Counted from the first letter of the stretch, positions 1 to 11,000 are shown. The stretch is DNA of 64,000 nucleotides from Prosthecochloris marina (GCF_003182595.1 NZ_PDNZ01000004.1:1-64000), one strand, 5' to 3'. The notes: generated from the sequence alone by a model not told the origin. Translations and numbers: made by a program.

Positions 1-1
1 G

Positions 2-76
2 TTCCCTGCTGAACTGGAATCGTTCATCTCCAAGGTTATCGATCAGCTGCAGAGTCCTCGTCTGGCTTCTAACTAA
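2..76 (+). CDS. C-terminal end of an unidentified protein (partial)
   Basis: An open frame enters from the left edge and ends with TAA at 74-76, giving 24 residues that finish QSPRLASN. It is followed by a GC-rich hairpin at 122-147, as expected for the end of a gene. The fragment is too short to assign to a family. It is probably the end of a real gene because no other reading frame fits this stretch and the hairpin is placed correctly. Confidence 0.55.
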   Translation, partial: FPAELESFISKVIDQLQSPRLASN

Positions 77-121
77 CAACGCTCTTCTTCTCTCCGCTTC
101 TTCGGCTTTCGTTTCTTCACA

Positions 122-147
122 GGGGTCCTGGCATGTTCCGGGGCCTT
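122..147 (+). terminator. Probable transcription terminator hairpin
   Basis: Arms 124-131 (GGTCCTGG) and 138-145 (CCGGGGCC) pair over 8 bp with two G-U pairs around a 6-nt loop. A short interrupted T run follows. It lies between the partial gene on the left and the convergent ABC-F gene. The weak T tract keeps confidence moderate. Confidence 0.45.
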
Positions 148-203
148 TGTGGTTTACGTTCTTTTCTTCAGGGTTTCAATAGAGTAAGTACGTTCAGGAT
201 ACC

Positions 204-1715
204 CTATTTCACACTCAATGTGTAAGTCGCCCCACTGTCAGATCCGGAAGATATTTTCCAGCTGATGGTAGTCAACCTGCTCAAAAACCGCTGATCGTGG
301 CTGATCAGCAGCAACGCGCAAGGGCATTCGACCAAGGCCGCTTCAAGACATTCAATCGAAGGCAGATCCATGTGGTTGGTCGGCTCATCCAGTACGATGA
401 TATGAGGAAGGTTCATCATGCCCAGTGCAAGCAAAAGCTTTCTGGTTTCACCAGGACTGGGTGTGGTGCTTTCCAACAAACGATGAGGACGCGATCCCAA
501 ACGGCTGATAATGTTCATCACCTGCCCTAACTGCTCGGTTGACAACTCTCGAACCCGGGCCAGTGTTTCTTGCGAACGTTGTATATCAATCTCCTGAGGC
601 ACATATGTCAAATGTTCTTTGGGGACATTGAGATATGTTAGTATGTAGCGCAAAAGCGTGCTTTTACCTGCACCATTGGGTCCTGTGACAGCTATGCGAT
701 CAGTGGAATGAATAATGAGTTCCTGATATTGCAATGTCTTTTTATCCCCAAGCCGCAACTTACCCGGCGGACAGTTGAGGAGCATATGACGTTTGGAAAT
801 TGAACCAGGTAACCAAATACCCAAATCATATTCCTTTTTCACGTGTACATCCCGCATTGCCTGCTCCGCCTGCGCCAAACGCCCATCCAACTGCCGCAAC
901 AATTTTCCGCCAACAATATCTTTACCGGAAATGCGAACTAAATCGATTTTCTGTTTGGCATCATGATCATGAGCGGCAATATCTTTTTTTGAACGTTTTT
1001 TATCGTATTGATTAGCCATGTGCCGTCTTCGTCCGGCTTCACGTTTGATTTTTTTAAAAGCCTTTTTTTTCAAAGCGTAGTCTTTTTCTCTCGCTTTGCG
1101 TTCTTCAGCAGCAACCTGCATGCCTTGTGAATAACCATTCGGTCTTACAATCACATTTGGCGGATCGATGAACAAACATTGCTGACAAAGCGAGTCCAAT
1201 AAATCACGGTCATGGCTCACGAGCAGGCCCACGCCCTGAAATGCGAAAAGCGCCTGAACGAGAATTTTACGCGCATCGCTATCCACATGGTTGGTCGGCT
1301 CATCAATTGCCAGCAAATCAGGCTCTTGCCATAAGGTAACGGCTATCTGAGCTCGCTTACGTTCGCCATGCGATAACGTTTCCCATCGCTCATACCAATC
1401 GTCCTGAACACCAAGATTATTCCGGATAACATACGCTTGTTTTTCTGTGGTCCTTATAAAATTCCCGAAATCATTCGGCATGCTGTCAGTCCGCTGTGGA
1501 CAGTAACGTGACAATGGAGGGCAATCGATCCGTCCTGCATTTGGCTGCAACTGCCCTGTTGCCAATTTCAGAAATGTTGTTTTTCCTGACCCGTTCGGCC
1601 CTACGATACCTGTCCATCCTCGTGTCGCATGTACTGAAACATCTTCAAACAAGGGTTCAAGAGCCGTCTGATAGGTGAAACTCACGTTTTGAAATTGTAA
1701 AAACAGGTGGCCCAT
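204..1715 (-). CDS. ABC-F family ATPase (two nucleotide-binding domains, no membrane part)
   Basis: A 503-residue protein with two ABC ATPase domains and no membrane segment, the layout of ABC-F proteins that act on ribosomes. Domain 1 has Walker A GPNGSGKTT (about 39-47), signature LSHGE (about 114-118), Walker B then DEPTNH (about 138-143) and H-loop SHDR (about 167). A Lys/Arg-rich linker (about 205-245) follows. Domain 2 has Walker A GPNGAGKST (about 344-352), signature SPGE and DEPTNH. ABC-F members either regulate translation or protect ribosomes from antibiotics. The compact length and variant second signature resemble resistance-type members more than Uup, which is encoded separately at 59-61 kb. 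The exact subfamily and any drug specificity cannot be read from sequence alone. It stands alone, with no close co-directional neighbour. Confidence 0.9.
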   Translation of the reverse strand: MGHLFLQFQNVSFTYQTALEPLFEDVSVHATRGWTGIVGPNGSGKTTFLKLATGQLQPNAGRIDCPPLSRYCPQRTDSMPNDFGNFIRTTEKQAYVIRNNLGVQDDWYERWETLSHGERKRAQIAVTLWQEPDLLAIDEPTNHVDSDARKILVQALFAFQGVGLLVSHDRDLLDSLCQQCLFIDPPNVIVRPNGYSQGMQVAAEERKAREKDYALKKKAFKKIKREAGRRRHMANQYDKKRSKKDIAAHDHDAKQKIDLVRISGKDIVGGKLLRQLDGRLAQAEQAMRDVHVKKEYDLGIWLPGSISKRHMLLNCPPGKLRLGDKKTLQYQELIIHSTDRIAVTGPNGAGKSTLLRYILTYLNVPKEHLTYVPQEIDIQRSQETLARVRELSTEQLGQVMNIISRLGSRPHRLLESTTPSPGETRKLLLALGMMNLPHIIVLDEPTNHMDLPSIECLEAALVECPCALLLISHDQRFLSRLTTISWKISSGSDSGATYTLSVK

Positions 1716-1840
1716 ATGAAAAGTTTTGATAGATGGTTAGTTAGTCCCGGTTTCATTCTCACCAAGAAGATAGAATACCACAAATTTGGCAGGAGTTCTT
1801 CTGAAAACGGATCATCGATCACACAATATGAATCATAAAC

Positions 1841-1879
1841 AGTAAAGGCAGGACCCTATCATAGAATCCTGCCGTTACT
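1841..1879 (-). terminator. Hairpin downstream of the NifX-like gene
   Basis: Arms AGTAA-a-GGCAGGA (1841-1853) and TCCTGCC-g-TTACT (1867-1879) pair over 12 bp with one mismatch and a 13-nt loop. Read on the minus strand it follows the 1940 gene end and is trailed by a T-rich stretch. It could work as a terminator for that gene. Confidence 0.5.
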
Positions 1880-1939
1880 TTAACTGCGCTTGATTTATTC
1901 AATCAAAGCGACGGTGGGGGCAAATTTCATTTAAAACCA

Positions 1940-2308
1940 CTAATGGCAATCATGAGCCTGACAGGCATCCTCACTCTCTACCCTGCGCATCAATCCTTTT
2001 TTATAACTCTCGAGTGCTTCGGAAAGTGTAGAAAGACCACCGGCAACAAACACTTCAATATCGAGCATTTTCAGCTTAATGAGAGCACGACCACCGATAC
2101 CTTTGCACAAAACCGCATCGACACTGTTTTGCGCAAAAACATCTACCGGGTTGCATTGTCCATGCTCATGGGTGCTGTTGGAATTCTCCATTATCCGAAG
2201 CCTTCCCGAATCCATATTACAGACAGCATACAACGGCGCACTTCCAAAATGTTCGCAAATCTGCGAATCCAGCCCTTTACTTGTTTCCAATGGTACCGCA
2301 ACTATCAT
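1940..2308 (-). CDS. NifX/NifB-type dinitrogenase iron-molybdenum cofactor family protein
   Basis: A 122-residue protein that starts MIVAVPLET and contains CEHFGSAPLYAVC and CKGIGGRALIKL, the pattern of the small dinitrogenase iron-molybdenum cofactor domain (NifX, C-terminal NifB, MTH1175-like). Such proteins bind iron-sulfur-molybdenum cofactor precursors or act as small metal-cluster chaperones. I chose the internal ATG at 2306-2308 because AGGAGG lies 8 nt upstream of it; an upstream in-frame ATG at 2338 has no such site. The tail CQAHDCH is Cys/His rich and might bind metal. No nif gene lies nearby, so a role in nitrogenase assembly is not shown. It is a single-gene unit with a hairpin downstream. 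Confidence 0.82.
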   Translation of the reverse strand: MIVAVPLETSKGLDSQICEHFGSAPLYAVCNMDSGRLRIMENSNSTHEHGQCNPVDVFAQNSVDAVLCKGIGGRALIKLKMLDIEVFVAGGLSTLSEALESYKKGLMRRVESEDACQAHDCH

Positions 2309-2660
2309 AGCAAAACCCTCCTCTTGTGGCACCCCCACTAACAGCTGTCACCATGGTCACTTCGTCAGGCGGTTCTTGACATCATCATATCCCGAAAAAT
2401 CGAAATATTCTGGCTTCCGAACCCGTCCGCCTTTGTACTCATACCGCTCACAGCAACATACCGAGGCACCTCTAAATTATTTTGAATAGAATCATGACGT
2501 GTTCCTCACTGAACCCGACGGGTCCGATAAAAACACGAATATTGAGCATATGACCGCAATATAACAAAAAAGAACGTAAGAACAGGAATGATTACTGATA
2601 TATATCAAGCAAACAATGCTCAGTAGAGGCTAAGCCTTGTCTGCTTATGATCGAAAATCG
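2309..2660. other. Intergenic region without a convincing gene
   Basis: This 350-bp stretch lies between the end of the methionine sulfoxide reductase gene and the start of the NifX-like gene. On the minus strand a 33-codon frame (about 2394-2495, GTG start, no stop until TGA) resembles no family I know. The AGGAGG for the NifX-like start is at about 2317-2322. I see nothing else. Confidence 0.4.
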
Positions 2661-3665
2661 TCAATCGTCAAACTTTTTTTGGTAGATATGACAATAAGGT
2701 TGATGACCCGTCTTTGCATAATAGTCCTGATGGTAGTCTTCAGCCGGATAAAATTCCTCCACAGGCTCCAGCTTTGTAGCAACATCATAACCTTTTGCTT
2801 TCAGTTCGGTAATCAGCTTTTCCGCAACCTTCTTCTGTTCGTCGTTTGCATAAAAAACTGCCGAACGGTACTGCGAACCGATATCGGGTCCCTGTCGGTC
2901 AACCTGAGTCGGATCATGGATTTCAAAAAACAGTTTGGCCAGCTTCTCGTATGAAACGACCGAAGGATCATATTCGACCTCAACAGCTTCTGCATGTCCG
3001 GTAGTACCGGAAGAAACCTCCTTGTAACTTGGATTTTCCTTACTCCCTCCTGTATAACCCGATATCACGGCTTTTACTCCGGGAACCTTTTGAAAATGAT
3101 ATTCCACTCCCCAAAAGCATCCTCCAGCAAAAACCGCCTTCTCTGTCGTACCGGTCAAAGCTGTATCAGCGCCACCTTCCCGACTGAAGTCAAGTGAGAT
3201 CGAATTGACACAATACCGCGCGTTCTTGTCGGTAAATCCTTCATTATAGAATACATGTCCGAGATGTGCACCACAGTTGGCACAGAGTATTTCGGTTCTT
3301 CTGCCGTCCGCATCGGTCTCTTTTTTTATCGCTCCGGGAATTTCATCATCGAAGCTTGGCCATCCCGTGCCTGAATCGAACTTATCAGATGAACGGAAAA
3401 GCGGAGCGTCACAGCGCTTGCACACATAAGTTCCGTCATCTTTGTTATAGACATATTCACCGGTAAACGGCATTTCAGTCCCTTTATGAACGATCACTCT
3501 CTCTTCTTCCGGCGACAAAGTCTTGTGCGTCATTACATCCTCCGTTTCTACAACTTCTTTTTTTGCTGTTTTTTCCGCGGCTTCAGGCTGCTGTGTGTCG
3601 CACGAAGCCACAGTCAACGCAATTATCACCATTACTGATACAGACAAATACCTAACATATCTCAT
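2661..3665 (-). CDS. msrAB: Bifunctional peptide methionine sulfoxide reductase MsrB-MsrA, lipoprotein
   Basis: A 334-residue fusion that repairs both R- and S-epimers of methionine sulfoxide in proteins. Residues 1-22 form a lipoprotein signal with lipobox VASC (Cys22), so the enzyme should be anchored on the periplasmic side. The MsrB domain comes first, with zinc pairs CKRC (82/85) and CANC (128/131) and catalytic Cys152 in RYCVNS. The MsrA domain follows with GGCFWG (catalytic Cys183). The B-then-A order is the reverse of many other fusions. GGAG sits about 7 nt before the ATG at 3663-3665, which fixes the start. It probably protects periplasmic proteins from oxidants. The gene stands alone and is divergent from the next one. 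Confidence 0.95.
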   Translation of the reverse strand: MRYVRYLSVSVMVIIALTVASCDTQQPEAAEKTAKKEVVETEDVMTHKTLSPEEERVIVHKGTEMPFTGEYVYNKDDGTYVCKRCDAPLFRSSDKFDSGTGWPSFDDEIPGAIKKETDADGRRTEILCANCGAHLGHVFYNEGFTDKNARYCVNSISLDFSREGGADTALTGTTEKAVFAGGCFWGVEYHFQKVPGVKAVISGYTGGSKENPSYKEVSSGTTGHAEAVEVEYDPSVVSYEKLAKLFFEIHDPTQVDRQGPDIGSQYRSAVFYANDEQKKVAEKLITELKAKGYDVATKLEPVEEFYPAEDYHQDYYAKTGHQPYCHIYQKKFDD

Positions 3666-3792
3666 CTTTTCACTCCAACATTAAATCATGAACACATATC
3701 TCTATAACCATCTATAATGCTACAGGGTTTCACTATCGTGAACTTCCTTTTTCAAAGTATTGTTCTATAGATAACAGATAATCTATCCGCAA

Positions 3793-5943
3793 ATGCCAAC
3801 ACCGTCAAAACGAAAACCCAACCTCCTGGCCAAAGAAACAAGCCCTTACCTGCTGCAGCATGCGTATAATCCTGTCGAATGGTATCCATGGAGTGACCTT
3901 GCTTTCGAAAAAGCCCGCAATGAACAGAAACCGATCTTCCTTTCAGTCGGCTATTCCACCTGCCATTGGTGCCATGTCATGGAACGGGAATCGTTCGAAA
4001 ACGATGCAATAGCCGAGCTCCTGAACAGATCGTTCGTTCCGGTCAAGGTTGATAGAGAGGAACGTCCGGACATAGACAAGTTGTATATGACCTATGTCCA
4101 GTCGCTAACTGGAGGTGGTGGCTGGCCGATGTCGGTATGGCTCACCTCTGATCTTGAACCGTTTTACGGCGGCACCTATTTTCCGCCCAAAGACCGTTAT
4201 GGCAGGCCCGGCTTTCTCTCTCTTCTGCTGTCGATCGAACAGGCGTGGAAAGATGACCGAAACCGGCTTCTTTCTGTAGCGGCAGGCATGAGCACTCGGC
4301 TCGAAACCCTCTCCCTGCATAAACCCGACGAAGTTCCTGTGGATAAAGGTGTTTTCGATCTTGCAGCCAAAACATTCGCTGAAATGTTCGACAAGGAAAA
4401 CGGGGGGTTCGGCAATGCACCGAAATTCCCTCAACCGTCTATCCTCGAATTTCTTCTGACCTACTCCTATTATACCGGCAATCAGGAAGCTCTGGAAATG
4501 GTTCTTTTTACTATAAGGAAAATGGCGGCAGGGGGAATTCACGACCAGTTGAGCATAAAGAATCATGGAGGTGGTGGATTTGCCCGCTACTCCACCGATG
4601 AACGGTGGCATGTCCCGCACTTCGAAAAAATGCTTTACGACAACGCACAGTTAGTAGTTGTGGCAATAGAAGCTTACCAGATTACCGGTAAAAACCTTTA
4701 CGCCGATCTCGCCGACGATATCCTCAATTATGTTCTCTGCGACATGACCGACAACGATGGAGGGTTTTATTCTGCTGAAGATGCCGACAGTTTTCCGGAC
4801 AAAACAAGTAACATTAAAAATGAAGGAGCTTTTTACGTCTGGTCACGCAAAGAAATTGCAGAGGTGCTCGATCCCCTTGAAACAAACATCTTTTGTTTTA
4901 TATACGGTGTGGAAAATAATGGAAACGTCCTGGATGATCCGCATGTGGAGTTTACTGGGCAAAACATCCTTTTTATAAAGAATACCCCGACTGTTGCTGC
5001 TGAAAAATTCTCCATACCTTTAGCAACTATCGACAAACTCATGGTCGAAGCCCAGAAAAAACTTTTCCATGCTAGGCACAAAAGGCCCAGGCCGCATCTG
5101 GATGACAAAATCCTCACATCGTGGAACGGCCTGATGATCTCAGCTCTGTCAAAAGCCTCTTCCGCTTTTCAAAATCAACACTATCTTGATGCGGCTCTTA
5201 AAGCCGCCGAGTTCATCCTCGAAAACCTTTACAACGGCAGTGAAGGAAGACTGCTTCGGCGTTACCGCAAGGGCCGAGCCGGTATAGAGGGAAAAGCCGA
5301 CGATTACGCGTTTTTCATACAGGGGCTGATTGATCTTTACGAAGCCTCGTCCGAACATCGCTATCTGAACCATGCGATCAAACTTATGGAAAAACAGGTT
5401 GCACTGTTTTTCGATGATAAGTCGGGAGGTTTTTTCAATGCAGCATCGGACGACCCCTCCATTCCGATACGCATGAAAGAAGATTATGACGGTGCCGAAC
5501 CTTCTCCAAACTCAATAAACGCGCTTTCTCTCTATCGGTTGGCTGACATGACAGGCCGCGAGGATTTGAGAGAAACTGCAGACAAAACAATCGCATATTT
5601 CAGCAAAGCACTCAATGAAAGCGGCAGGCCGTTGCCCTTTATGCTGAAAGCAACCATGCTTCCCTTGTACGGAACACGCCAGATTATGCTTACCGGTCAC
5701 CGGCAAAGCGAAACAATGAAAAGCTTTGAAAATACTCTGGGAGGGATGTATCTGCCTGACACATTTATCGTGCACGCATCAGACAGCCATGCGGAAAATC
5801 ACCCTTTTCTTAAAAAGGTCATAAGCCAAACCGCGGGAACCGCCGCATATGTCTGCGCACACCAAACCTGCAGCCTACCGGTTTCGGAAAGCAAAAGTCT
5901 TGAAGAGCTGCTCCGCAAAACAAAGCCGTCGATGAAAAAATAA
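3793..5943 (+). CDS. YyaL/DUF255 family thioredoxin-domain protein
   Basis: A 716-residue protein of the YyaL/spermatogenesis-associated 20 family. An N-terminal thioredoxin-like domain (about 10-170) begins [19 protein letters not shown] and carries the family motif CHWCH (Cys57, Cys60). The remainder resembles an alpha/alpha-barrel glycosidase-like or epimerase-like fold. There is no signal peptide, so it should be cytoplasmic. The biochemical function of this widespread family is not established; a redox or carbohydrate-linked role is often guessed. The length is normal for the family and the frame is intact. It converges on the small membrane protein genes, with only 12 bp between the ends. 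Confidence 0.92.
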   Translation: MPTPSKRKPNLLAKETSPYLLQHAYNPVEWYPWSDLAFEKARNEQKPIFLSVGYSTCHWCHVMERESFENDAIAELLNRSFVPVKVDREERPDIDKLYMTYVQSLTGGGGWPMSVWLTSDLEPFYGGTYFPPKDRYGRPGFLSLLLSIEQAWKDDRNRLLSVAAGMSTRLETLSLHKPDEVPVDKGVFDLAAKTFAEMFDKENGGFGNAPKFPQPSILEFLLTYSYYTGNQEALEMVLFTIRKMAAGGIHDQLSIKNHGGGGFARYSTDERWHVPHFEKMLYDNAQLVVVAIEAYQITGKNLYADLADDILNYVLCDMTDNDGGFYSAEDADSFPDKTSNIKNEGAFYVWSRKEIAEVLDPLETNIFCFIYGVENNGNVLDDPHVEFTGQNILFIKNTPTVAAEKFSIPLATIDKLMVEAQKKLFHARHKRPRPHLDDKILTSWNGLMISALSKASSAFQNQHYLDAALKAAEFILENLYNGSEGRLLRRYRKGRAGIEGKADDYAFFIQGLIDLYEASSEHRYLNHAIKLMEKQVALFFDDKSGGFFNAASDDPSIPIRMKEDYDGAEPSPNSINALSLYRLADMTGREDLRETADKTIAYFSKALNESGRPLPFMLKATMLPLYGTRQIMLTGHRQSETMKSFENTLGGMYLPDTFIVHASDSHAENHPFLKKVISQTAGTAAYVCAHQTCSLPVSESKSLEELLRKTKPSMKK

Positions 5944-5955
5944 AGGGATAAACGC

Positions 5956-6225
5956 TCAGTCAAGCAGGCTATCATTTTCTGCAGGATCACCGTCAATCTG
6001 GCTCTCTTGAGCATCCTGTATCTGCTTGTTTTGCTCTACGATCTTTCCAATGACAGCGTTTGCGGCATAAAGACCGAGCCCTCCTACGACAGCACCCGAT
6101 ACCCCATGGAACAGAACAGGAAAACCCAAAGGCGAAAACATCACGGCGCCTCCCGCCAATCCTGCAGCCCCTACTGCTTTGTTGATCATATCTTCCATTT
6201 TTTCTGTTTCGTCAGCCTTTTTCAT
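5956..6225 (-). CDS. Small glycine-rich membrane protein, second of a tandem pair
   Basis: An 89-residue protein with a central hydrophobic stretch rich in Gly and Ala (about 18-62, including AAGLAGGAVMFSPLG and VVGGLGLYAANAVIG), a charged N-terminus and an acidic tail. Its start overlaps the end of the preceding gene by 14 bp, so the two are probably translationally coupled. The same FSPxGxP-HGxxG-LGLxAA framework is found in the neighbour, so the pair arose by tandem duplication. I do not recognise the family. The glycine-zipper appearance suggests a membrane-inserted, possibly oligomeric protein. No clear ribosome site precedes the ATG. Confidence 0.65.
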   Translation of the reverse strand: MKKADETEKMEDMINKAVGAAGLAGGAVMFSPLGFPVLFHGVSGAVVGGLGLYAANAVIGKIVEQNKQIQDAQESQIDGDPAENDSLLD

Positions 6226-6457
6226 CTGTGAAATCAGGATACTCTTCGCGATGCTGGTCTTTCGGTGTAACGATATTTCCGATATTATCGGTTATCGCAC
6301 CGACTGCAGAGCCTGCAGCAATCAAACCAAGGCTCGCAACCGCAAGTCCGGCAATGCCATGGACAATCGGCATACCAACCGGCGAAAACAAAAGCGCTCC
6401 ACCTGCAACACCTGCCGCTGTTTTCAGCATTGTTTCCTGTTGACCCGAATCAGCCAT
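6212..6457 (-). CDS. Small glycine-rich membrane protein, first of a tandem pair
   Basis: An 81-residue protein with a hydrophobic Gly/Ala region (about 12-58, including AAGVAGGALLFSPVGMP and HGIAGLAVASLGLIAAG) that matches the following gene block by block. It would span the membrane once or twice, with a polar C-terminal tail. Function unknown. The shared FSPxGxPxxHGxxG pattern looks like a genuine conserved core. The gene lies behind the efflux operon on the same strand, separated from it by about 100 bp. No clear Shine-Dalgarno sequence is seen before the ATG. Confidence 0.65.
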   Translation of the reverse strand: MADSGQQETMLKTAAGVAGGALLFSPVGMPIVHGIAGLAVASLGLIAAGSAVGAITDNIGNIVTPKDQHREEYPDFTDEKG

Positions 6458-6563
6458 GATAAAAAGGTTTCAGGTTGTAAACGACCTATGATACCACAGG
6501 TAGAAATATAGTATCTGGCATAATGGTTTCAAATGAAAACATTATGTTTTTTAACATCACGAC

Positions 6564-7985
6564 CTATTCCCATCCACCTCCCAATGCCCGGTAAAGTTCC
6601 GTTCTTGCATTAAGGCGCTGACGATGTAGATCCGCGAGTGAAAGAGAAGCATCGAGCGCATTTGATTGAGCAGTAATCACCTCAAGGTAATCGGCCAGAC
6701 CACTTTTAAACAGAAAATTTGCATTATCAACCGATTGACGGAGAATGCGTTCCTGTTTTTCAACTGCTTTCTCGCGATTTTCCAGCTTCTGTATCGCCAC
6801 TAAAGCATCGGACACTTCCCGTACAGCATCGAGAACAACTTTTCTGAAAAGGATCTCCTCCTTATCACGTGCGACCTTTGACTGCTTATACGCTGTTCTG
6901 AGTTTTCCCTGTTGAAAAACCGGTTGAAGAACCGCGCCTTGAACAAACGAGAACAAGGAACCCGGAAAATTAAACCAGTCACTCGCTTCGAGAGCGTTTG
7001 CCCCTGCTTCTGCACTGATTGAAAAAGAAGGATAGAGCTTTGCAGAAGCAACTCCACTCTCTGCGTGAGCTTTCATAAGAGCCATTTCTGCAGTTTTGAC
7101 ATCGGGCCGGTTACTGAGAAGCAACGCTGGTACCCCCGGAGAAAAACTGTTTTCCGCGGACAGCTCAGAAAGCTTTGCTGTGCGGGCTATCCTCTCGGGC
7201 ATCCTGCCGCAAAGAACACTCAAGGCATTTTCCTGTACGGCAATTCCCTGCTCTATTCCGGCAATGCTGGACTGTATTCCAAACGTTCTTGCTTCCTGCT
7301 GCTCCACTGCCAGCGACGTTACAAGGCCTGCATCATATTGTAGCCGCATCATTGAAAGAGTGGTTTCTGCAAGTGCAAGATTTTTCTTCGTGACATCGAG
7401 CTGTGCATCGAGCAACAACAAATTATAATACCCAACTGCAACGTCGGCAACCAGTCTGGTATGCACCGCCTTTCTTGCTTCAACCGTACGGAGGTACTCA
7501 GCCAGCGCAGCCTTTCTTGTATTGCGGATTTTCCCCCATATATCGGCTTCCCAGGACAACAAAAACGATGCATTGTAATCCTCGATACTTTCTTCTCCGG
7601 TGGAGAGAGCCGTACTGCTATAATCTGAAGTAGTCGATCTGCTTCCTCTCACCTGGAAATCCAGCGTAGGAATGTTTCCCAATTTTGACTGCTTCAAAGC
7701 AAGAGAAGCATATTCTATATTCTTTACGGCAACCTGAAGATCATGATTGTTCTCTATAGCAGCATCGATAAGGTTGATCAGCGTAGGATCGACAAAAAAA
7801 GCCCGATACGGCACTGTTCCGGAAAAAGGAGCCGCTACAGACGCTGAATCCGGTTTATCGGCACCCCGGTACATTCCGGGAATACCCGGATCAGGTTGAG
7901 CATACTCTTCAACCGTACTGCACGCTGAGAACATCAGTAAAAACATGAGGATCAGGAAGATCCCCGGTACTCTCGTTCTGTTCAT
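6564..7985 (-). CDS. NodT-family RND outer-membrane efflux lipoprotein
   Basis: A 473-residue outer-membrane channel of the OprM/NodT type. The N-terminus is a lipoprotein signal with FSAC as lipobox, followed by the family start EEYAQPDPGIPGMY. Long helical repeats typical of the TolC fold follow (two outer-membrane efflux domains, for example ALKQSKLGNIPTLDFQVRG and its second-half equivalent). It is the last gene of adaptor-pump-channel operon 1, 72 bp after the pump gene. It should carry substrates across the outer membrane for the AcrB-like pump. A 38-codon copy of its 5' end remains at 14094-14210 in the second efflux operon. Confidence 0.93.
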   Translation of the reverse strand: MNRTRVPGIFLILMFLLMFSACSTVEEYAQPDPGIPGMYRGADKPDSASVAAPFSGTVPYRAFFVDPTLINLIDAAIENNHDLQVAVKNIEYASLALKQSKLGNIPTLDFQVRGSRSTTSDYSSTALSTGEESIEDYNASFLLSWEADIWGKIRNTRKAALAEYLRTVEARKAVHTRLVADVAVGYYNLLLLDAQLDVTKKNLALAETTLSMMRLQYDAGLVTSLAVEQQEARTFGIQSSIAGIEQGIAVQENALSVLCGRMPERIARTAKLSELSAENSFSPGVPALLLSNRPDVKTAEMALMKAHAESGVASAKLYPSFSISAEAGANALEASDWFNFPGSLFSFVQGAVLQPVFQQGKLRTAYKQSKVARDKEEILFRKVVLDAVREVSDALVAIQKLENREKAVEKQERILRQSVDNANFLFKSGLADYLEVITAQSNALDASLSLADLHRQRLNARTELYRALGGGWE

Positions 7986-8057
7986 TATTTCAATAATTCT
8001 TCGTTATCGATTTCGTATTCCTGAAGAAAACATATTCCCTGTACCTGTCAAACACAA

Positions 8058-11000
8058 TCACTCAACCGAGACCTCCTCGGCATCAGGGTCACGAGGCGGC
8101 CCGCTGATTTTTTCCTGAAGAGACTGAAAGAGCACATAGAGAACCGGAATTATCAACACACCAAGTAACGCCCCGCTGAGCATACCTCCAACCGCCGCTG
8201 CACCAATAGAATGATTGCCAAGAGCTGATGGACCCGAGGCCCACAACAGAGGCGAAAGCCCGACAGCAAAAGCCAGCGAAGTCATAAGAATCGGCCGCAG
8301 CCTCGCTCTTGAACCCTCAAGTGCAGAATCAAACAAAGACTGTCCAGCCCTCCTTCGCTGAATAGCGAACTCAACAATCAGGATAGCATTTTTAGCAAGC
8401 AATCCAATCAACATAATCATGGCAACCTGCACGTAAATATTATTTTCGATGCCAAACAACTGTATACCGGCAAACACCCCGAGTATACCGGTTGGAATCG
8501 ACAAAATAACCGCAAGAGGCAAAAGATAACTTTCGTACTGCGCGGAAAGCAGCAGATAAACAAAGACAAGGGAAAGAACAAAAATATACACCGCCTGGCC
8601 GCCTGACTCAACCTCCTCACGGCTCATACCTTTCCAGTCATAGGAAAAACCGGCCGGCAGAACCGTTGCAGCGACTTCCTTTGCCACTCCGATAGCTTCA
8701 CCGGTGGTATGCCCGGGAGCAACAACGGCATTGACAGTCAACGCATTGAAAAGATTGAAATGATCGACAGTCTGCGGACCGTAAACTTTTTTGATACTTA
8801 CCAGGGAGGTCATGGGCACCATCTTGCCTGAAGAATTTTTCACAAACACCCCCCTCAGAGAAGACGGATCTGCACGGTCTTCTGGTTCAGCCTGCATAAC
8901 AACCCGATAATATTTACCGAAACGATTGAAATCCGATACCTGGAAACTCCCGTAAAAAGCCTGCATAACCATCAGGAGATTATCGACATCGACTCCAAGC
9001 TGGCTTGCCTTGACTTCATCGACCTGTAACTCATACTGCGGGTAGCCGGTGCTGAATGTCGTAAATGCAAAAGCAATTTCTGGCCGGGCCATCAACGCAC
9101 CGATATATTCTTTCGCCACACCGGAAAAATCATCCAGGCTGCCCGATGTCCTATCCTGCAATACAATTTCCAATCCCCCCACATTACCGAATCCCGGAAC
9201 GGTAGGAGGCTGAATAGGGAAAAACGTCCCCTCACTAATCACTGAAAGCTTTTGGGAAACGCTGCCCATGATAGCGTGAATATCCTTTACAGGACCCCGC
9301 TCTTCGGGATCTTCAAGAGAGACAAAAATAAGTCCGGCGGAAGGAGAAGCAGTACTGCCGGCTATGAGATCGATACCGGCAACCGTGATCGCGGTCTTCA
9401 CACTTTCTTCCTCATCCAAGATAGCTTCGACCTTCTCAAAAGTCTCTGCTGTACGTTCAAGCGACGCTCCCGGCGGAAGTGATGCGTTCAGAATAAAGAA
9501 ACCACTATCCTCGTCAGGAATAAAGCCCGAGGGAGTGACCGATGCCATCCAGAAAACAAGACCGGAAACCGCAGCAAGCGCCCCAAGACTCAACCACTTG
9601 CGACGAATCAGAACCCGCAGAGCCCCAACATAACGTTCAGTCATCACAGAAAACCCGGCATTGAAGCCTTTGAAAAAACGCAACTCTATGTTTTTTAGCC
9701 AGCCGGTTTTTTCGCCACCCTCTCCACTATGGCTATTGGTAAGAAACAGCGCACACAAAGCCGGACTGAGAGTGAGCGCATTGACTGCGGAAATAAGAAT
9801 AGCTATGGCAAGCGTAAAAGCGAACTGACGATAGAACATACCGGTCGAACCCTCGAGAAAACCAACCGGGAGAAAAACAGATGCCATCACCAGGGTGATC
9901 GAAACAATCGCACCGGTAATTTCACGCATAACCTTATGCGTTGCCGCCCTTGCCGGAAGATGGGTTTTTTCCATTTTCGCATGAACAGCCTCAACAATAA
10001 CTATAGCGTCATCAACCACAATACCGATTGCCAGAACCAGAGCGAAAAGAGTCAGCAGGTTGATCGAAAACCCGAAAAGAGTCATGAAGAAAAAGGTACC
10101 GATAATGGCAACCGGAACCGCAATAGCGGGAATAAGTGTCGATCGAAAGTCTTGCAGGAAAATAAATACAACAAGAAAAACCAGCGCAAAAGCCTCGAAC
10201 AAGGTATGAATGACCTGATCGATTGACTCGTCAAGGGATTTTTTCGTACTGTAGGGAATAATGTAATCGATGCCTTCAGGAAAAGCAGCCGAAGCGTTCT
10301 CCAAAACCTCCTGCAATGCAACTTGGATGTCATTGGAATTCGAACCTGCCGACTGGTAAATCGCCATGGTTATACATTCCTCTCCATTTGCATAGGAATC
10401 AACGTCATAACTGTACGAACCAAGCTCGACTCTTGCGATATCACCGAGCCGCAAGACCGATCCATCGGCATTGGCCCGCAGAATGATATTCTCATATTCA
10501 ACAGGCTCTTTCAGCTTACCCTTGTAACGAATGATCAGTTCAAGAGCTTCATCGTTGCTTTGACCGAATCTCCCCGGTGCCGCCTCGACGTTCTGGCTTT
10601 GCACAGCGGCAATGACTTCCTGAGGAGATATGGAATAAGCCGCCATTTGCTCAGGCTTCAACCAGATACGCATAGAATAGTCTCTGGAACCGAAAACAGT
10701 TGCCTGCCCGACACCGTTTACTCGCTGAATCTCCGGAATCAAGTTTATTTTTGCATAGTTATTCAAAAACGTCGCATCATAGGTTTCGGAGTCGTCACTG
10801 ACGAGCGAAATCAGCATGATCATGCTGTTCTGCATCTTGGCTGTCGTCACCCCGATCTTCGTCACCTCCTCGGGCAATTGACTGGTTGCGGTTGCAACCC
10901 TGTTCTGCACATTGACCGCCGCCTGGTCAGGATCGGTACCAAGCCTGAAAAAAACATTGATTGCAAGGGTACCGTCATTGCTCGATGTCGATGTCATATA

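Noticed and set aside
1943..2489. Long plus-strand frames over the NifX-like gene
   Set aside because: They are antisense shadows of the minus-strand gene, which has a strong ribosome site and a recognisable domain.
4105..4620. Antisense frame of 171 codons inside the DUF255 gene
   Set aside because: No family motif or ribosome site; it lies fully within a well-supported gene.
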